Source: Membranipora membranacea (taxonomy: Eukaryota; Bryozoa; Gymnolaemata; Cheilostomatida; Membraniporidae). Taken from it: a DNA stretch of 64,000 bases. Numbering within the stretch: the stretch's first letter is position 1; each line of letters starts with the position of its first letter. This document shows, piece after piece, positions 10,820 to 22,900 of this stretch. Location of the stretch: the NCBI GenBank assembly GCA_914767715.1, contig OU612068.1:6572001-6636000 (forward strand). Direction: 5' to 3'. The notes beneath the pieces were generated by a model that saw only the letters and a list, made by a program, of their open reading frames with translations, searched no databases and was not told the DNA's origin. A program made the translations under genes and the position numbers.

Positions 10820-12888
10820 ATGGCGGATGGGGATGCAGAGGTGTGTAGAGATTTCAAGAGGAATGTCTGTAACAAAGGAGAGACATGTAGATTTTATCAT
10901 CCCAAGAAGGATATGAGAGAAGTATTCACAAGAAATACAGTCTGTCACGACTTCCAAAATCCTAAGGTAAGATATAATATATATGTTATGAATCTGCTGC
11001 AATGCTGCCTGCCCTACATAGCCAATACAATCTGTTGATATTTCAATATCTATACTCTATTATCAGGCCATGCAATATTACCTTTGTTTGGATGTCAATG
11101 ATATACCGATTTGATTCGTTTGTTTATGTTTAGTTTGCTCAACTTGAAGGAATGTACGATGTAAACCCATGTTTTATATTTTATTTCCTCCCAAAAGCGA
11201 CAATAAAGCAATGCACAAGTGCGATTCCAAGAGTGGAAAAGAACGTTCGGCAAAGAATGAATTTAAAATCACACTAAAATGTCTTTGTTGCCATCAATTC
11301 TCCTTTATTTTTCAGGGATGTCACAGAGATTCCTGTAAGTTTTTACACATTTCTAAAGACCAGGAGGATTGTATAAGGACCAGTGGAAGTGCACCTCCGG
11401 GCATGTCGGAGCATGATGCTGATAAACTTATGGGTCTGGTAAGTTTTGCCGTCACTCTTAATCTTTAGATAAGATAGCTTTTATTGGGTGCTTTCATCAA
11501 GGATGGTGAAAAATTAAGGGACTTATGGTGGCTCATTTAAAAAACGAATACTAGTTGGTATAAAACTATTATGGGATCTAAGTGATCTAGTTTTGGCACT
11601 GATAAAAGGTCGTCTCCCACAAATAAAACATTGTTTAAGGATGGAATAGATCAGGTAATGGGTAATGGGTAATAGATGGGTAATGGTTCATTACTCACAC
11701 TTATAGCCACCAAGTTTATAATAAGACTTTTATGGTAGAATTGAAAACCAGACCACGATGCGAGAAAAGACCATTTGTAACCAGCTGAGCTGGCTTCTTA
11801 TAAATACAATCAAACTCTGAGCTAAGTAGCATCAAGTTTCAAGTATTTATATTATGAATGGCTATAGGCTTGTATGTCTTTGGACAAATCCATGCTCCCA
11901 TATAGTAAATTGTACATCACATTGATATATTGCACATGCTAAGCGTGTTGATCGTTTATAATTATGATAATGTATAATGATATCATGATGTAATATCTTT
12001 AGCCGCCTATATGTAATGACTTTGCACGTGGAGACTGTAATCGAGGGCAGAGATGTAAGTATAGACATGTCGGTGAGCCAGGCTCACTGAGCGGAGGAGG
12101 CGGTGGTGGTGGTGGTAAGATGGGCAGAGACTCTGGCTGGGGAGGAGACAGATTTGACCCATATGGCGGACCTGGGTAAGTCTTACAACATCTACGGTTA
12201 AATTGATTAAGCATGATTAGAGATGCATCTGTCTTCAATTTATCCGTTTAAGTTTTGTCCGATCTGTCGCTATCTAATTCCATTGTCCACATCATATCTT
12301 TCATCAATGTATCTGTTCTTTGGCCTCTCTGGAAGGATTTCACTTTCTGTCAGACATTAGATGTTAAGAAGTAAATCTGGTTGTATATGGATTGGCGGCA
12401 CTTTATTTATTAGTAGAACTATATTTTTGAGTCTAATATTGTCTGCTAGCATAAGTTTATCTATTTTAAGAGTCATGCATGCTGTTGTCCACCGCCTGCG
12501 GTATCAGGAGGTTGATGATGTCTCAACTGGTAGTTTTTGTTGATGAGTAGTTATGATGTATTATAGCTCAGGGGCGTTTGGCCGAATGGAGATGAAGCGC
12601 CGATACAGAGAGGACATGATGGAGGATGAGATTATGTACCTGCGAGCTCAGGTGAGCAGACTGAAGAGACAGGTGGCCGATCTCGCTGCCACTAACGAGT
12701 CACTGATGGATGAGAACGCTCGTATGCGTATAGGTAGAGGCAGGGCTATCGGGTACGGAGAGTCACAACTCACTCAGACTCGATCAGCTTATCCTTACAC
12801 ATCGGGTCTCAAACTAGAGGCCCCGTCATCTAGCCTCGCCGGTATCGGAGGTATTAACTTCTCTACTGGAGCTTCCTATAATCACTAA
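10820..12888 (+). CDS. Triple CCCH zinc-finger protein, ZC3H10-like, 254 aa
   Basis: Exons 10820-10966, 11316-11438, 12003-12175 and 12567-12888 join in phase to give 254 residues and TAA. Three CCCH fingers are visible: CX7CX5CX3H at residues 9-27, a second split by the first intron (CX8CX4CX3H), and CX7CX5CX3H encoded at the start of exon 3. The order and the text (RDF, CHDFQN, CKFLH, CNDF) follow the ZC3H10 family, whose human member is longer. A Gly-rich linker follows, then a charged coiled coil of about 35 residues at the start of exon 4, and a Ser/Gly-rich C-terminus. Such proteins bind RNA; human ZC3H10 is tied to RNA regulation and mitochondrial function. The RNA target here is unknown. 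A 3' untranslated intron probably runs from 12903 to 13148. Confidence 0.85.
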
Positions 12889-13360
12889 ACTAATAACTAC
12901 TGGTGAGTATGGAAACGGTTTAGCCGGTGAGTTATTTTTTTCTTCTATATACTATGGTTTATTCCTTATTGTTTATTGTGATGCCCAGAAAAACCTGAGA
13001 TTTGTCTGCACCACATCCCTTAGTGTCAACTTGATATGTTCTTGATAGGCCCTGATGAAATTTTTTCAAAAATAGTGTAAGATGGGTGTGAATTGTTGTC
13101 TACTCTTATGTGGTGATGTATGTATGTATGTCCTCTTCTGCATTTCAGAACCGAATATAATGCAAGTATCATCAGCGAAAGAACGCAAAGCTGCTGCAAT
13201 CATTGCCAAGCCATCAGCAGATCGGCGGCAGCACTTGAAGAAGAAACCGAAGGCATTGCGTATTAATCAAGCATTACAAAGCACAAGCCAGCCAGCAACG
13301 CATATATCGGCTCAATGTTGTGACATCAGAGGCATAACAAGCCGCGTTATGTTCTCTTAA
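12889..13360 (+). other. Probable spliced 3' untranslated region of the zinc-finger gene
   Basis: Fourteen bases after the stop, ACTG|GTGAGT at 12902/12903 is a strong donor, and a pyrimidine-rich CATTTCAG acceptor ends at 13148. The exon that follows has no long conserved frame; the 92-residue open frame there looks fortuitous. A clear polyadenylation signal was not found. Confidence 0.45.
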
Positions 13361-13485
13361 AGTCAGGCGATTGTGTTAAATCATGCGTCTGCCTCAATGT
13401 GAGCAAATCGATAACACAAACGGTCTATAGTCTTAATTTGAATATACCTCATGCTTTGCCAATGTTACGTGTTGCGCTGTCTGTG

Positions 13486-13612
13486 TAGCCTGGGGACCTG
13501 GTCAGAGCTGGCCATAGCCTATCTCAACCAGCTTTGTGTGGTGGGGGGAACACCCCACCCACCCACCCACCAAACAAAGCTTTTATAGACGGGCTAAGTT
13601 GGCCCCAGACTA
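13486..13612. mobile_element. Longer TAGCCTG-family hairpin element (about 127 bp)
   Basis: The left end TAGCCTGGGGACC and the inverted right end TAGTCTGGGGCCA match with two mismatches. The interior has GTGGTGGGG and CCACCCACCC stretches as in the related hairpins. The flanking 9-mers match poorly, so the insertion, if real, is old. Confidence 0.45.
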
Positions 13613-14671
13613 CATTCTGCTTATCTCTGTATATACTTATTTAGATTTCATCATATTAATCCATTAATGTTATGTGTGTGTATAAATTGTGTGGGCACAA
13701 ATGCATGGTAGTACAGATCAACTGCTTGCACTCAAACCGTGTTATGAAAATTCTTGAATGTAACATGTAAATGATGTTCTATCACCAGTCAAATATAGGA
13801 CAACAATTTAGATCGTACTAATCTTAGTGTTTGTGCCCACATCTGATCATCTTTAGAAAAGTGACAGCTATATTTTAGTCTATAATGATTATTGCGATAA
13901 TGAAGTTGCGTGCACAATGCGCATTAATTATTTCAGTAAATATTTGCCGCAACTACACGATTTTATCTTTCTTCCTGTATTTTGCTTGTGCGAGTTCAGA
14001 TAAATCAAGTCAAATTCTACAACAATGCGCGTCTCTGCCTGCCTACTTGTATGCCAGCTGATGTTCTAATAGCTGGTTGCCCCTTCATTTTCTATTGCAA
14101 ATATGCCTGGTATAGAAACTGGTCAACATGATCCAAAGTAACAAGGATCAGAATTCACAAAGTAACCTTTATCAAGTTTCTTTGGTACAAAATGGTAGTA
14201 AGAAATTTTGCTCATTGATTGATAATTACTGCGTGGTCCCATATCTCCGGTATCGCAGAGCTGTGTTCACCCTGATGTTCAGCCTGAGAGAATTTTAAGT
14301 TGGCGATGTAGATGAGATAGCTCTGATGAAAATGGACCTATCCAGATGCAAGAAAATGATTGGTTGTGATGGTTTTGTACGGCAGCGTTGACTACAGTTT
14401 CTGCCTTATGACTGTAAATGAAGAAAATTAGCTTTGCAAACCAATCTCTGATAAGACGAAGTGAATTTGATACTGCTGCCTTATTACATGATATAAGTGA
14501 ATTTGATTGCCTATACTGTCAGATGTTGCAAGTTCTATTAAGAAAATTTTCTGACAAGACAGCTGTAACGGGGAGTAAATGGTTGGTCACATCATTTCGT
14601 TGATACCTAGCCGATGTTTTGACTCTCATTGGTCCATCCAGTGAATGAAGACTATATACTGATTAGTGTAA

Positions 14672-14697
14672 CCAAGGAGTTAGAGGAAACTCCTTGG
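14672..14697. repeat. Micro-hairpin, CAAGGAGTT family
   Basis: CCAAGGAGTT and AAACTCCTTGG flank AGAGG. Read on the opposite strand, it is almost identical to the 24-bp hairpin at 35907-35930 inside the receptor gene. No clear target duplication was seen at this copy. Confidence 0.55.
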
Positions 14698-15271
14698 GGT
14701 AGCATACTAGTTACTGTGACACCATTGAAAACCCTCAAACAGCACATCACTTCCTGCACTCAAGGCTACACCACCCTCCCTGCTTCCTGGTGGTAATTAT
14801 TGTATACTTGGAGTTGTTCCCCCTCATCGACCCATCAGTAAAGTGTAACATGCGAATTGGATCAGAATTGATCCATCAATTAATTGAACTTATCTGAGTC
14901 ACTGAATTGGAACAAGAATGACACCATTTTTACTGAAAACAAATGTTGGATCATGATTGAACATTGGTTTTTGTATATACGACGAACCATGTGTCAAGTC
15001 CATCATGAATGCATCAAGTCTTAAGTGTTAAGTGTAATTGAGATATTTGAAAAAAAATGTTGCCATTCCTCTGTGGAACTACAAGGTTCTGGCTACACCT
15101 GTTTGGAGGTGGGGTCACCATACCGGCACAGCAGGCTGTGTAATCCCACAGCTCATCATTATTATATATTATGACCGGCATGCGAAACTACCAGTGCCAA
15201 AAAGTGCTGCTGCATGCCTGTATACTTGTATTAGTTATAATAGTCATTCTAAAATACCTTAAGTGATTATC

Positions 15272-15908
15272 AATACCAGTAGTGATGTATTCAGGGTCGA
15301 GTCAACGGGTCGGGTTTCTGTGGTCGGGTCATGTTAGGGTCAAGTCAGGTCAGAGGTCTACTTCCTTACGGGTGTCAACTTCTAGAGTGACGGTCAAAAT
15401 ACTGCGTGCATCTGGACCTAGTGCACTACAGTCCACGATCTTAACCACTATGGTATGGATTTTAGGTGATGATTTCGGAAATAAAAACTATACTATAATA
15501 AAACATATAGCTATTAGTCATGCTTTTGCTGTGATTATTATGAACGGCTTACAACACTACATAAAGCTTTCTTCAGGCATCTATAGTTCGATAAATACTT
15601 GACAGAATTTGATGAAACTTGGTCTCAACATAGTTCATTATGTCTAGATGATATATTACAAACTGAATCAAACTTAACATGTACTATTAGCTAATTGCAC
15701 TGGTGATTAGTGGATGAATATCCATCATTCTTTCAAATTGTGATATCTGAAGACAGTGTGGGAGTAGGACATCGACTTATGAAGTCGTAATGTAAATCCA
15801 TTTCACGCGCTCTTTTCGACTCGACCCGACTCGTACCCGAATTTAGGGAAATTTCAGTGGCTCGGCTCATTTTCATTTTTGCTGGCTCAATACAACACTA
15901 AATACCAG
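15272..15908. mobile_element. 621-bp hAT-like non-autonomous transposon with 8-bp TSD
   Basis: The element at 15280-15900 starts TAGTGATGTATTCAG and ends with the inverted form TAGTGTTGTATTGAG, matching at 13 of 15 positions. AATACCAG flanks it at 15272-15279 and 15901-15908. An 8-bp duplication with TAGTG-type ends is typical of hAT elements. The interior contains GGGTCGGGTC-type words near both ends and no transposase frame, so it is non-autonomous (MITE-like). Confidence 0.75.
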
Positions 15909-16829
15909 TGACTTTCCCATATGAGGCGAGCAACTCAGCCAACTATATTTGAATTATTTTTGTTGGGGATATTGGGTGTTCTTGACAATGGATGACTTTG
16001 TTTTTAGTATTCAAGCTGTAAATCAATTCACTGTTTAAACCTTTCCATGTTCATGCCTAAAGCTCCCATTGATGCATCTTGTCACTTCTTTGTGCATCAA
16101 TTAAATTTTCCATGTATCAAGGCAAATAGTAGGTTTGTTCAGTCAAGGGTTTTAAGTCGAATTTCATTTCATTGATAAGCCCAAAGCCTACTACTTAACC
16201 AAATCATCATACTCAGCAGTCCATAAAATTTGACCTATAGTGTACAGATCAGAGAGTTACCGACAAACTCACTATTCAGATGAAGATAGACATTCACAAG
16301 GAATTGTCTCTACATTGAATGTAAAGCAGACAACTACGAAAACATGACAGTTTTGAGGAACTATTTGAATTCGGAAGCCATCACAATGTTATTATATGGG
16401 ATTTCAGCAGAAGTGGACCAATAGAACCCAAATTAAATTCTCTCCTCAATTACAATAGTCATGCTGAAGGGTTTGTTCATTGTACAAAACATGTTCGTTA
16501 CGTAATCAAATTAAAATGGAACAATTTGTTGATAACAATAAAACTTAGGTTCAGTTGGCTTGTTTTGACATGTAAATAGAATACCTTAGCAAAGAGAACA
16601 CCCTTACTCCTTAGACATTGAACTAACTACAGGGCACATGGCTATAACAAAGTAACACATGTCTGATTGTCATTTAACTCATCTGCATCATGAAATGCAC
16701 TTTTGACCGGTAATTTTTGGGCAACCAATGTTTATCATGAAGTTGATTACAACAGAAACACAGGCTTATGTGTTGCGACAAAAATGTGGGCGCAAAAACG
16801 AACTCGATGTTTTCAGGTCAATAAAACAT

Positions 16830-16835
16830 TTTATT
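16830..16835 (-). terminator. AATAAA polyadenylation signal of the CUB-MAM-EGF gene
   Basis: On the minus strand, AATAAA occurs about 100 bases after the TAA stop at 16937-16939. Confidence 0.55.
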
Positions 16836-16936
16836 TCACTGCGAAACTCAACAGAAGTGCAAACAATCAAAATAGTTGAAATGAGAAAAAACAGTCAAGT
16901 ATAATCAGTCATGGGAGTGATGATGTCATATCACAA

Positions 16937-19900
16937 TTAAGTGCCAGGTTGGGGTGGCGGTGCATTACCATCCAGACTCCTTACACTTCTCCGTGTGGGT
17001 GAAAAGTATGCTGGCTGCGCAGGCTGATGCGGTGCCCCTCTAGCAGGGGCGTTGCGCCTGGAGCCCTCAACATGCAATGTCTTCTGAGGTGTGTAATATC
17101 TCAAGCTATTATTGTTGCTGCCGCTAGAATTCCGATAGCGTTTCCCTTTGGCGTCACTGCAAAAAGGACAAAATCAATACTGATCAATCTCAGTTCAATC
17201 ACATTTCAAATGTTGATTTGAACTGCTCACGACACTAATGTAATATCAATGATGGTGAGGCCATGTTTCTCAAGACATTCAGTGACATGGTGGTTATTTT
17301 TAAATATGCCGCATTCTAATTGCCTGTTTTTTTTTAATTTTCAATTATTTTCAGGTGGGCAACAGAGAGATCATTGTCTGTCTTACCTATGTACGAGTCG
17401 GAGGGAGATGATTGTGTAGCTCACAGCAGACAGTAGTACAATAAGGTAAAGGCCTACAGTGATACACACTATGATCCATCTCATCATCGACGTTGTGTCA
17501 TTACCCAGATAATGACACACCTCAGCAGGTGAGGCGGCAGTGGGCTCTGTGCTGTCGGCTGACTCTACGGCTCTTCTATTGATATCATGAATAGATGAAC
17601 CGTTAGCGGTCATGTCACGCTTCATTCTCAGACCACCCACCAAAGCTCCACTAGCTAACTCTGTCAATAATGGTAAGAAAAGTTGTGAGAAACAAGGTTG
17701 TGTAAAAACAACATAAATGAATAAACAGACAACGGATGTTCAATTATGGTCTATGTCTATATCATGCAGCCAGTGAAATGAGATTCTTTTTCTTTTCTCC
17801 TAAGACAAGGAATAAATGACATTAGTTTGTAGCTCCTTAGCACCAATGACTTATCATGACGTCATTTGGTATCTTTCCTGTCCCTCTGTGCATACATGGC
17901 AGTGATCATTGTAGCATTCATGGCGAGATTCTTTACATTCCTCTCATTTTAATGAAAAATCCACATCCAGACTGAAATATTTCATGTTGACATCACAAAT
18001 GGACATCTAATGACATCATGTATTGACATCATAAAATGCCACACGTGGTCATGTATGACATCTCTTACAGCAAACGGAAAACGTATACGTCATACATACC
18101 GACTTCACAGGAGTAACCATCGAATCCTTGAGCGCAGTCACAGTAAGCTATACCAGTAAGTAGTCCGACGGTACCAACCACACAGTGCCCTCCATTGTGA
18201 CATACTCTACCATAGCATGGATCGACTGGCTGCTGGCATCTGGTAATAAACAAAAGGTAAATATTTAGAAAATATCCTGCCTACGGTAGATGTAACTGTT
18301 TTAAGGAGTAAGGGCTGGCTAACCGTAGGTTAGTTCACTGAATGCCACTGGAGTTGTTCGGGTAACTTGTTGCTTTGTCCTGTTGCCCAGTACACAACGA
18401 ATAAAAGCCAAACCACTACGGCATTCCAGACAAGATTATACTTCTAACTATCATTTACTGAACAAATGAAAGGATTATGGGCTTAAAATGGTGAAAATAT
18501 GATGGTGAGCGTGTGGATGTTATTAAGATCAGGTGGTGTAGTTGTGATGAGGCACAGGCACCAAGCAAAGCTGATTCCTCGTTACATTAGAAAGAACATA
18601 CATTATTCACACATATTTAAATTTGATGCACTGGAAGTTATGCAGGTCATGGGGAATTGTTAATCTCTTCCACAGAGTCACAGATATGTGCGGAAATCAT
18701 TTAATTTTATTCACCAAATTTGCATTACAGATGGGGCAGGTGCCACTGTGTACAGCTGAATACTTCTCCTTTCTTCATACAGAGGGTAGTTTACTGATGA
18801 TCTAGTACTGTTTGTGGGCAAGTAATGACCAATTGTTATGATAAAGATGTATATAGGATCATACCTGACACCGGAGTAAGTCCTCGGACAGACACAGAAT
18901 GGTTGACCCTCAGAGTTAATATAACAGCTGCCTCCATTAGAACAGATTAACTCAGAGCACCTGTCGGCCAGGCTGTCACAGGTAGAGCCCTCCCAGCCGG
19001 ACTCACAACGACATTCGTAACGCTGTGTATCGACATCTATAACAATCAGGAAAGCGTAATGTCACTATATTGGTTAGTAAAGACTAGTGGAGACTAGTGG
19101 AGACTTTCTACCTACTCCTTTACCTATAAGGCACATTTCTTCCTTTTTTGTGAATTTCACAGTAACATTATATAAGATTGTAATTACTGAGCCTTTGCCA
19201 CATAGCTAACTAAGCACACTCTTCTCGAAATTAGCTTATGATAGATCGCTCAGGGCCAAGCACTTGACACTCGAAGTCAAACCTATAAAAATGTCACTAA
19301 CCCAGACTTGATTTCTCAATTCCTAGTAAATGTAGAGCACAGCCTAACAACAGCAAACAAGCTAGGCGGCCTAGACTAGTTATGTTATCAGGTTGTGTAA
19401 TCTGATACTCGGATTGAATGTAACTTGATGAGGAATCGGAGAACCCCATTAATCGTAATACGCATCTTGACATCACCTACAAGACCCCATAGCTAGGTGA
19501 TGCATCAAACATACCAGCAAATATCATCACCTGGTAATTAAAGTGATTTAACATTCTTATCTGTGGAGACACTGTGACTAATGGCTGTGTTCTCACACAG
19601 CTAGCTCGTTTATCTCATCTTAATCTGGGGCAAAATTGAATTTGCAGGATTTCAAAATATTTCACATGATTATGAATTGAGTTGCATGCCTAGTTATAGG
19701 GTGGTCATCAGTCGTGATATATACACAATCATGAAAGAGTTTTAGGATTGGTCTTGTGGTCATGTTCTGTGCCAGAGTATATGTGTACCACTGTATATTA
19801 TGGTCAAAGTGACCTATGTTGATATCACAGCTGTATGTAATGGCATATTATAAGCATGTGGTACTTGATTTATCACTGGACTAATGGTAATTGGAGGAAG

Positions 19901-22900
19901 GAATTGTTTGACATACACTTTTTTCCCTTATACCCCAGCTAATATTTATATTCACACGAGTAGAAGCTCAGTTTCACCAGGGAGTGGGGCAGTTTTTGAC
20001 GTTGCAAACGGTAGACTTACTTATACAAGAGCCATGTTTACATGGGTTGTTGTCACATGGTCTGATCACTCTAGAGCAGTCTTCTCCGGCTGTATTAGCT
20101 GGACAAACGCAGCGATACGCAAATCCTTCATTGACACACCGTGCTCCGTTTCTACACGGCTGAGATGCGCACACATCCACAGGCTCAGAGCACAGGTGAC
20201 CAGTAAGCGGCAGGGCTGGGTTACACTCGCAATAATAATCGTCAATCTGTAACAACAAACACCACTCATATACATATAACAGCACATAACCCATCCAGGT
20301 GTGTAATACAATACGCACAGGCACGGCCATCCAATACAAGCAAACATTGTACTACAACACTCAAACGAGGAACCGAAAAATGCTTGTGCTAGTTTGATCG
20401 ACACTAAATTACATTATAAACAAACATGCCAGCGTGCCATTTCAAAAGGTCTTTCTTATCCACGTCTGATTAAATGAGTCCCAGCTGCAGTATAATTGGA
20501 ATATTCTTTCTGGCATGTTGAACAAAACTTGTTTTATTCCTCCAATTTCCTGTCCACACAATGAGCCATGTATATAAAACCATGTTTAAAATCTGCTGTG
20601 AAGATGATTCATGCTTTGGCACTAAAAATAATTTGATGTAGCCTAGGGTGTAGTTAGATTCTCTTTTGATCATGGTTCCCCTAATGCTGCATCAAAAGCA
20701 GATCTGAAATAAAACATGGTACATACTGGTGGATAGTGACGTAGCCATTACAGATCTAACGTTACATGAATCAGACATACCAAGTTGTGGCAGGCTGCAG
20801 AAGGATGACAGGGCGATGTAGCACAGTTGTCAACCACCTGTTGACACTCCTCTCCCTCATAGCCATTGTAACATTGACATGTGGCCTGTCCAGTTCTCTC
20901 CTCGCAGTCACCTGTCAAAAGATGTCATTAACCTCTGTAAAATGTCGGTGGGGGGGGGGGGGGTGAGAAAGAGAAGGCATGTGGGGATCTGAAATCACTT
21001 TCATCCATTCCCTAGTGTACACAGAAACCAGAGACTGGATTATCTTATACTCTCTGCAGATACTACATATCATATTGAATATTCACTCATCCTTGTTTTT
21101 TGTTGAATGAGAAAAACATCGGCCAGTCCCTGGGGATAAAACCACAAATATCTATGATAACTGATCATAAAAGGGATGAAGGTTCCTCTTCCATGTACGG
21201 CAACTTCTAAACAAACCAGGAAGAGAGATTCCCTTTGTTCAGCCGTAGGAAACATTAAATAAGATGAGATCGGAGATGGAATGGGGATGGATAGATTGGG
21301 GTTGTAGAGATGATAACCACATCAAATTGAACAAACTCGCTCTGTATAGGATAACTAATTCTCAGAGTACAAGGCATTGCAGACAAACAACAACTCAACA
21401 GATGAATGCTACGATAAGAGCTACTTCTACATTACTATGTGTGATACTATCTCGTCTATTAGTGTTTGATGCTGTGAATAATTTTGAGCAAAGACAAAGA
21501 GCCCTTAGACTTTTATTATTTTACTGAAATACAATGCTTTTCATCTATGCAGGCAGCCGTGCATTCCAATTGATTAACAACAAGCCCTTGTCGGGATGAT
21601 ATAGTACGTTCTTGAATTTTGAATTGTTGCCAGCGCAGCTCAAAAGATAATACAACCTGGAAATTGTCGAACATCATGGCATTAAAGTACAGACAAAAAC
21701 AGCCTTGAAAAACCTGACAAAACCTAAGAAGCAATAGAGGTAATCTTTAAACTGAACTGGCTTACTCGTATAGTTGGTCCCTGTCATACAGACAATGAGC
21801 TGTGTTGTGACCTAAATGTTTAGACACCTACACAGAATTGCAAATGATAAGCAAGCAAAAATGTGACAGTGCCAAACACCCAAGCCACACTATCAATACG
21901 CATCAATACGTGCCATCTATACTGGTGGTAGCTGGTAGTGGTAGTTAAATTTGGGTTATGCTTACGGCAGCCACATCATTAAGACTATCATACCACTATA
22001 ATCAAAACACAACACGCTGTAGGTAATGAGATGTCAATCCGCCTTTGGCACGGGAGTATCCACTGTGATAAGGTGAAGCCAGTGAATTCTACAGTGCCAA
22101 TGGTGGATATGCTAGACTATGAATTTAGGGAAGGATATCACTGTAAACAGTTATAAAAAAACTCAAACACACCTCGCAGCGATGGGAGTTCGTCGCTGGC
22201 AGCAAAGAATCGATAATCAAGTTCAGTCTTTATTAGAAGGTGTGGTAAAGTGCCAAGTTGGGTATCCACCGGCTTATTTTGTGCATGTACAAACCTATCT
22301 TTTTTTTGGAAAAGAGCCATTCTGAATTGTTAGTGGGCTAGATCAAGTAACGAGGCACTTACCCTGCTCCGTAACAAGCAGACGATGAAGTAATCTTATG
22401 GAACACGGATCTGATGCTCAGACTAAAGTACAACTAACAGTGCTACGAGATCTAGAGCAGCATGAGCCCATCAAATATGTGATGTTTGTTCCGTGTCAGG
22501 TTAATTAGGCACTGGCCTCCTGCTAATGGCCCCAGCCACAAGCCTCACGAAAAAATAACACTTCACACACAATACAAGTTCATCTATTGTCCTAATCCGC
22601 AACTATCTATGGGACAGGAATAAATCTTGTTGATACAAACCCCACAAACTAAATATTGACTTGTTAGCAAGCAATGTTGGCCAACATTTCATTCCAATGT
22701 AATCTAAATTGAATTTAACTCAACTTACCCCAACAATATTTCTCTTATAAGCTCCCAAATGCAAGCCGTGTGAGTTCTCATGGCCATCCACTTTTAAAAT
22801 AACATTATCTCAACTAAATTGTTTCCATAGCGTGTAATTTTATACCACGTAGGCTAGATATCAGAGCCAAATGCCACAGTACCGCACAAATTACAATAAT

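Larger units (their letters stand above)
13361..16829. other. Intergenic region, no gene recognised
   Basis: About 3.5 kb between the convergent zinc-finger and CUB-MAM-EGF genes. It contains a hairpin-type element at 13486-13612, a micro-hairpin at 14672-14697 and a hAT-like non-autonomous transposon at 15280-15900. Other open frames are short and without recognisable domains. Confidence 0.5.

Noticed and set aside
22119-22325. Overlapping 60-70 codon frames on both strands in the 3.3 kb intron
   Set aside because: Neither resembles a known domain or an EGF repeat, and the flanking EGF exons already splice directly in phase.
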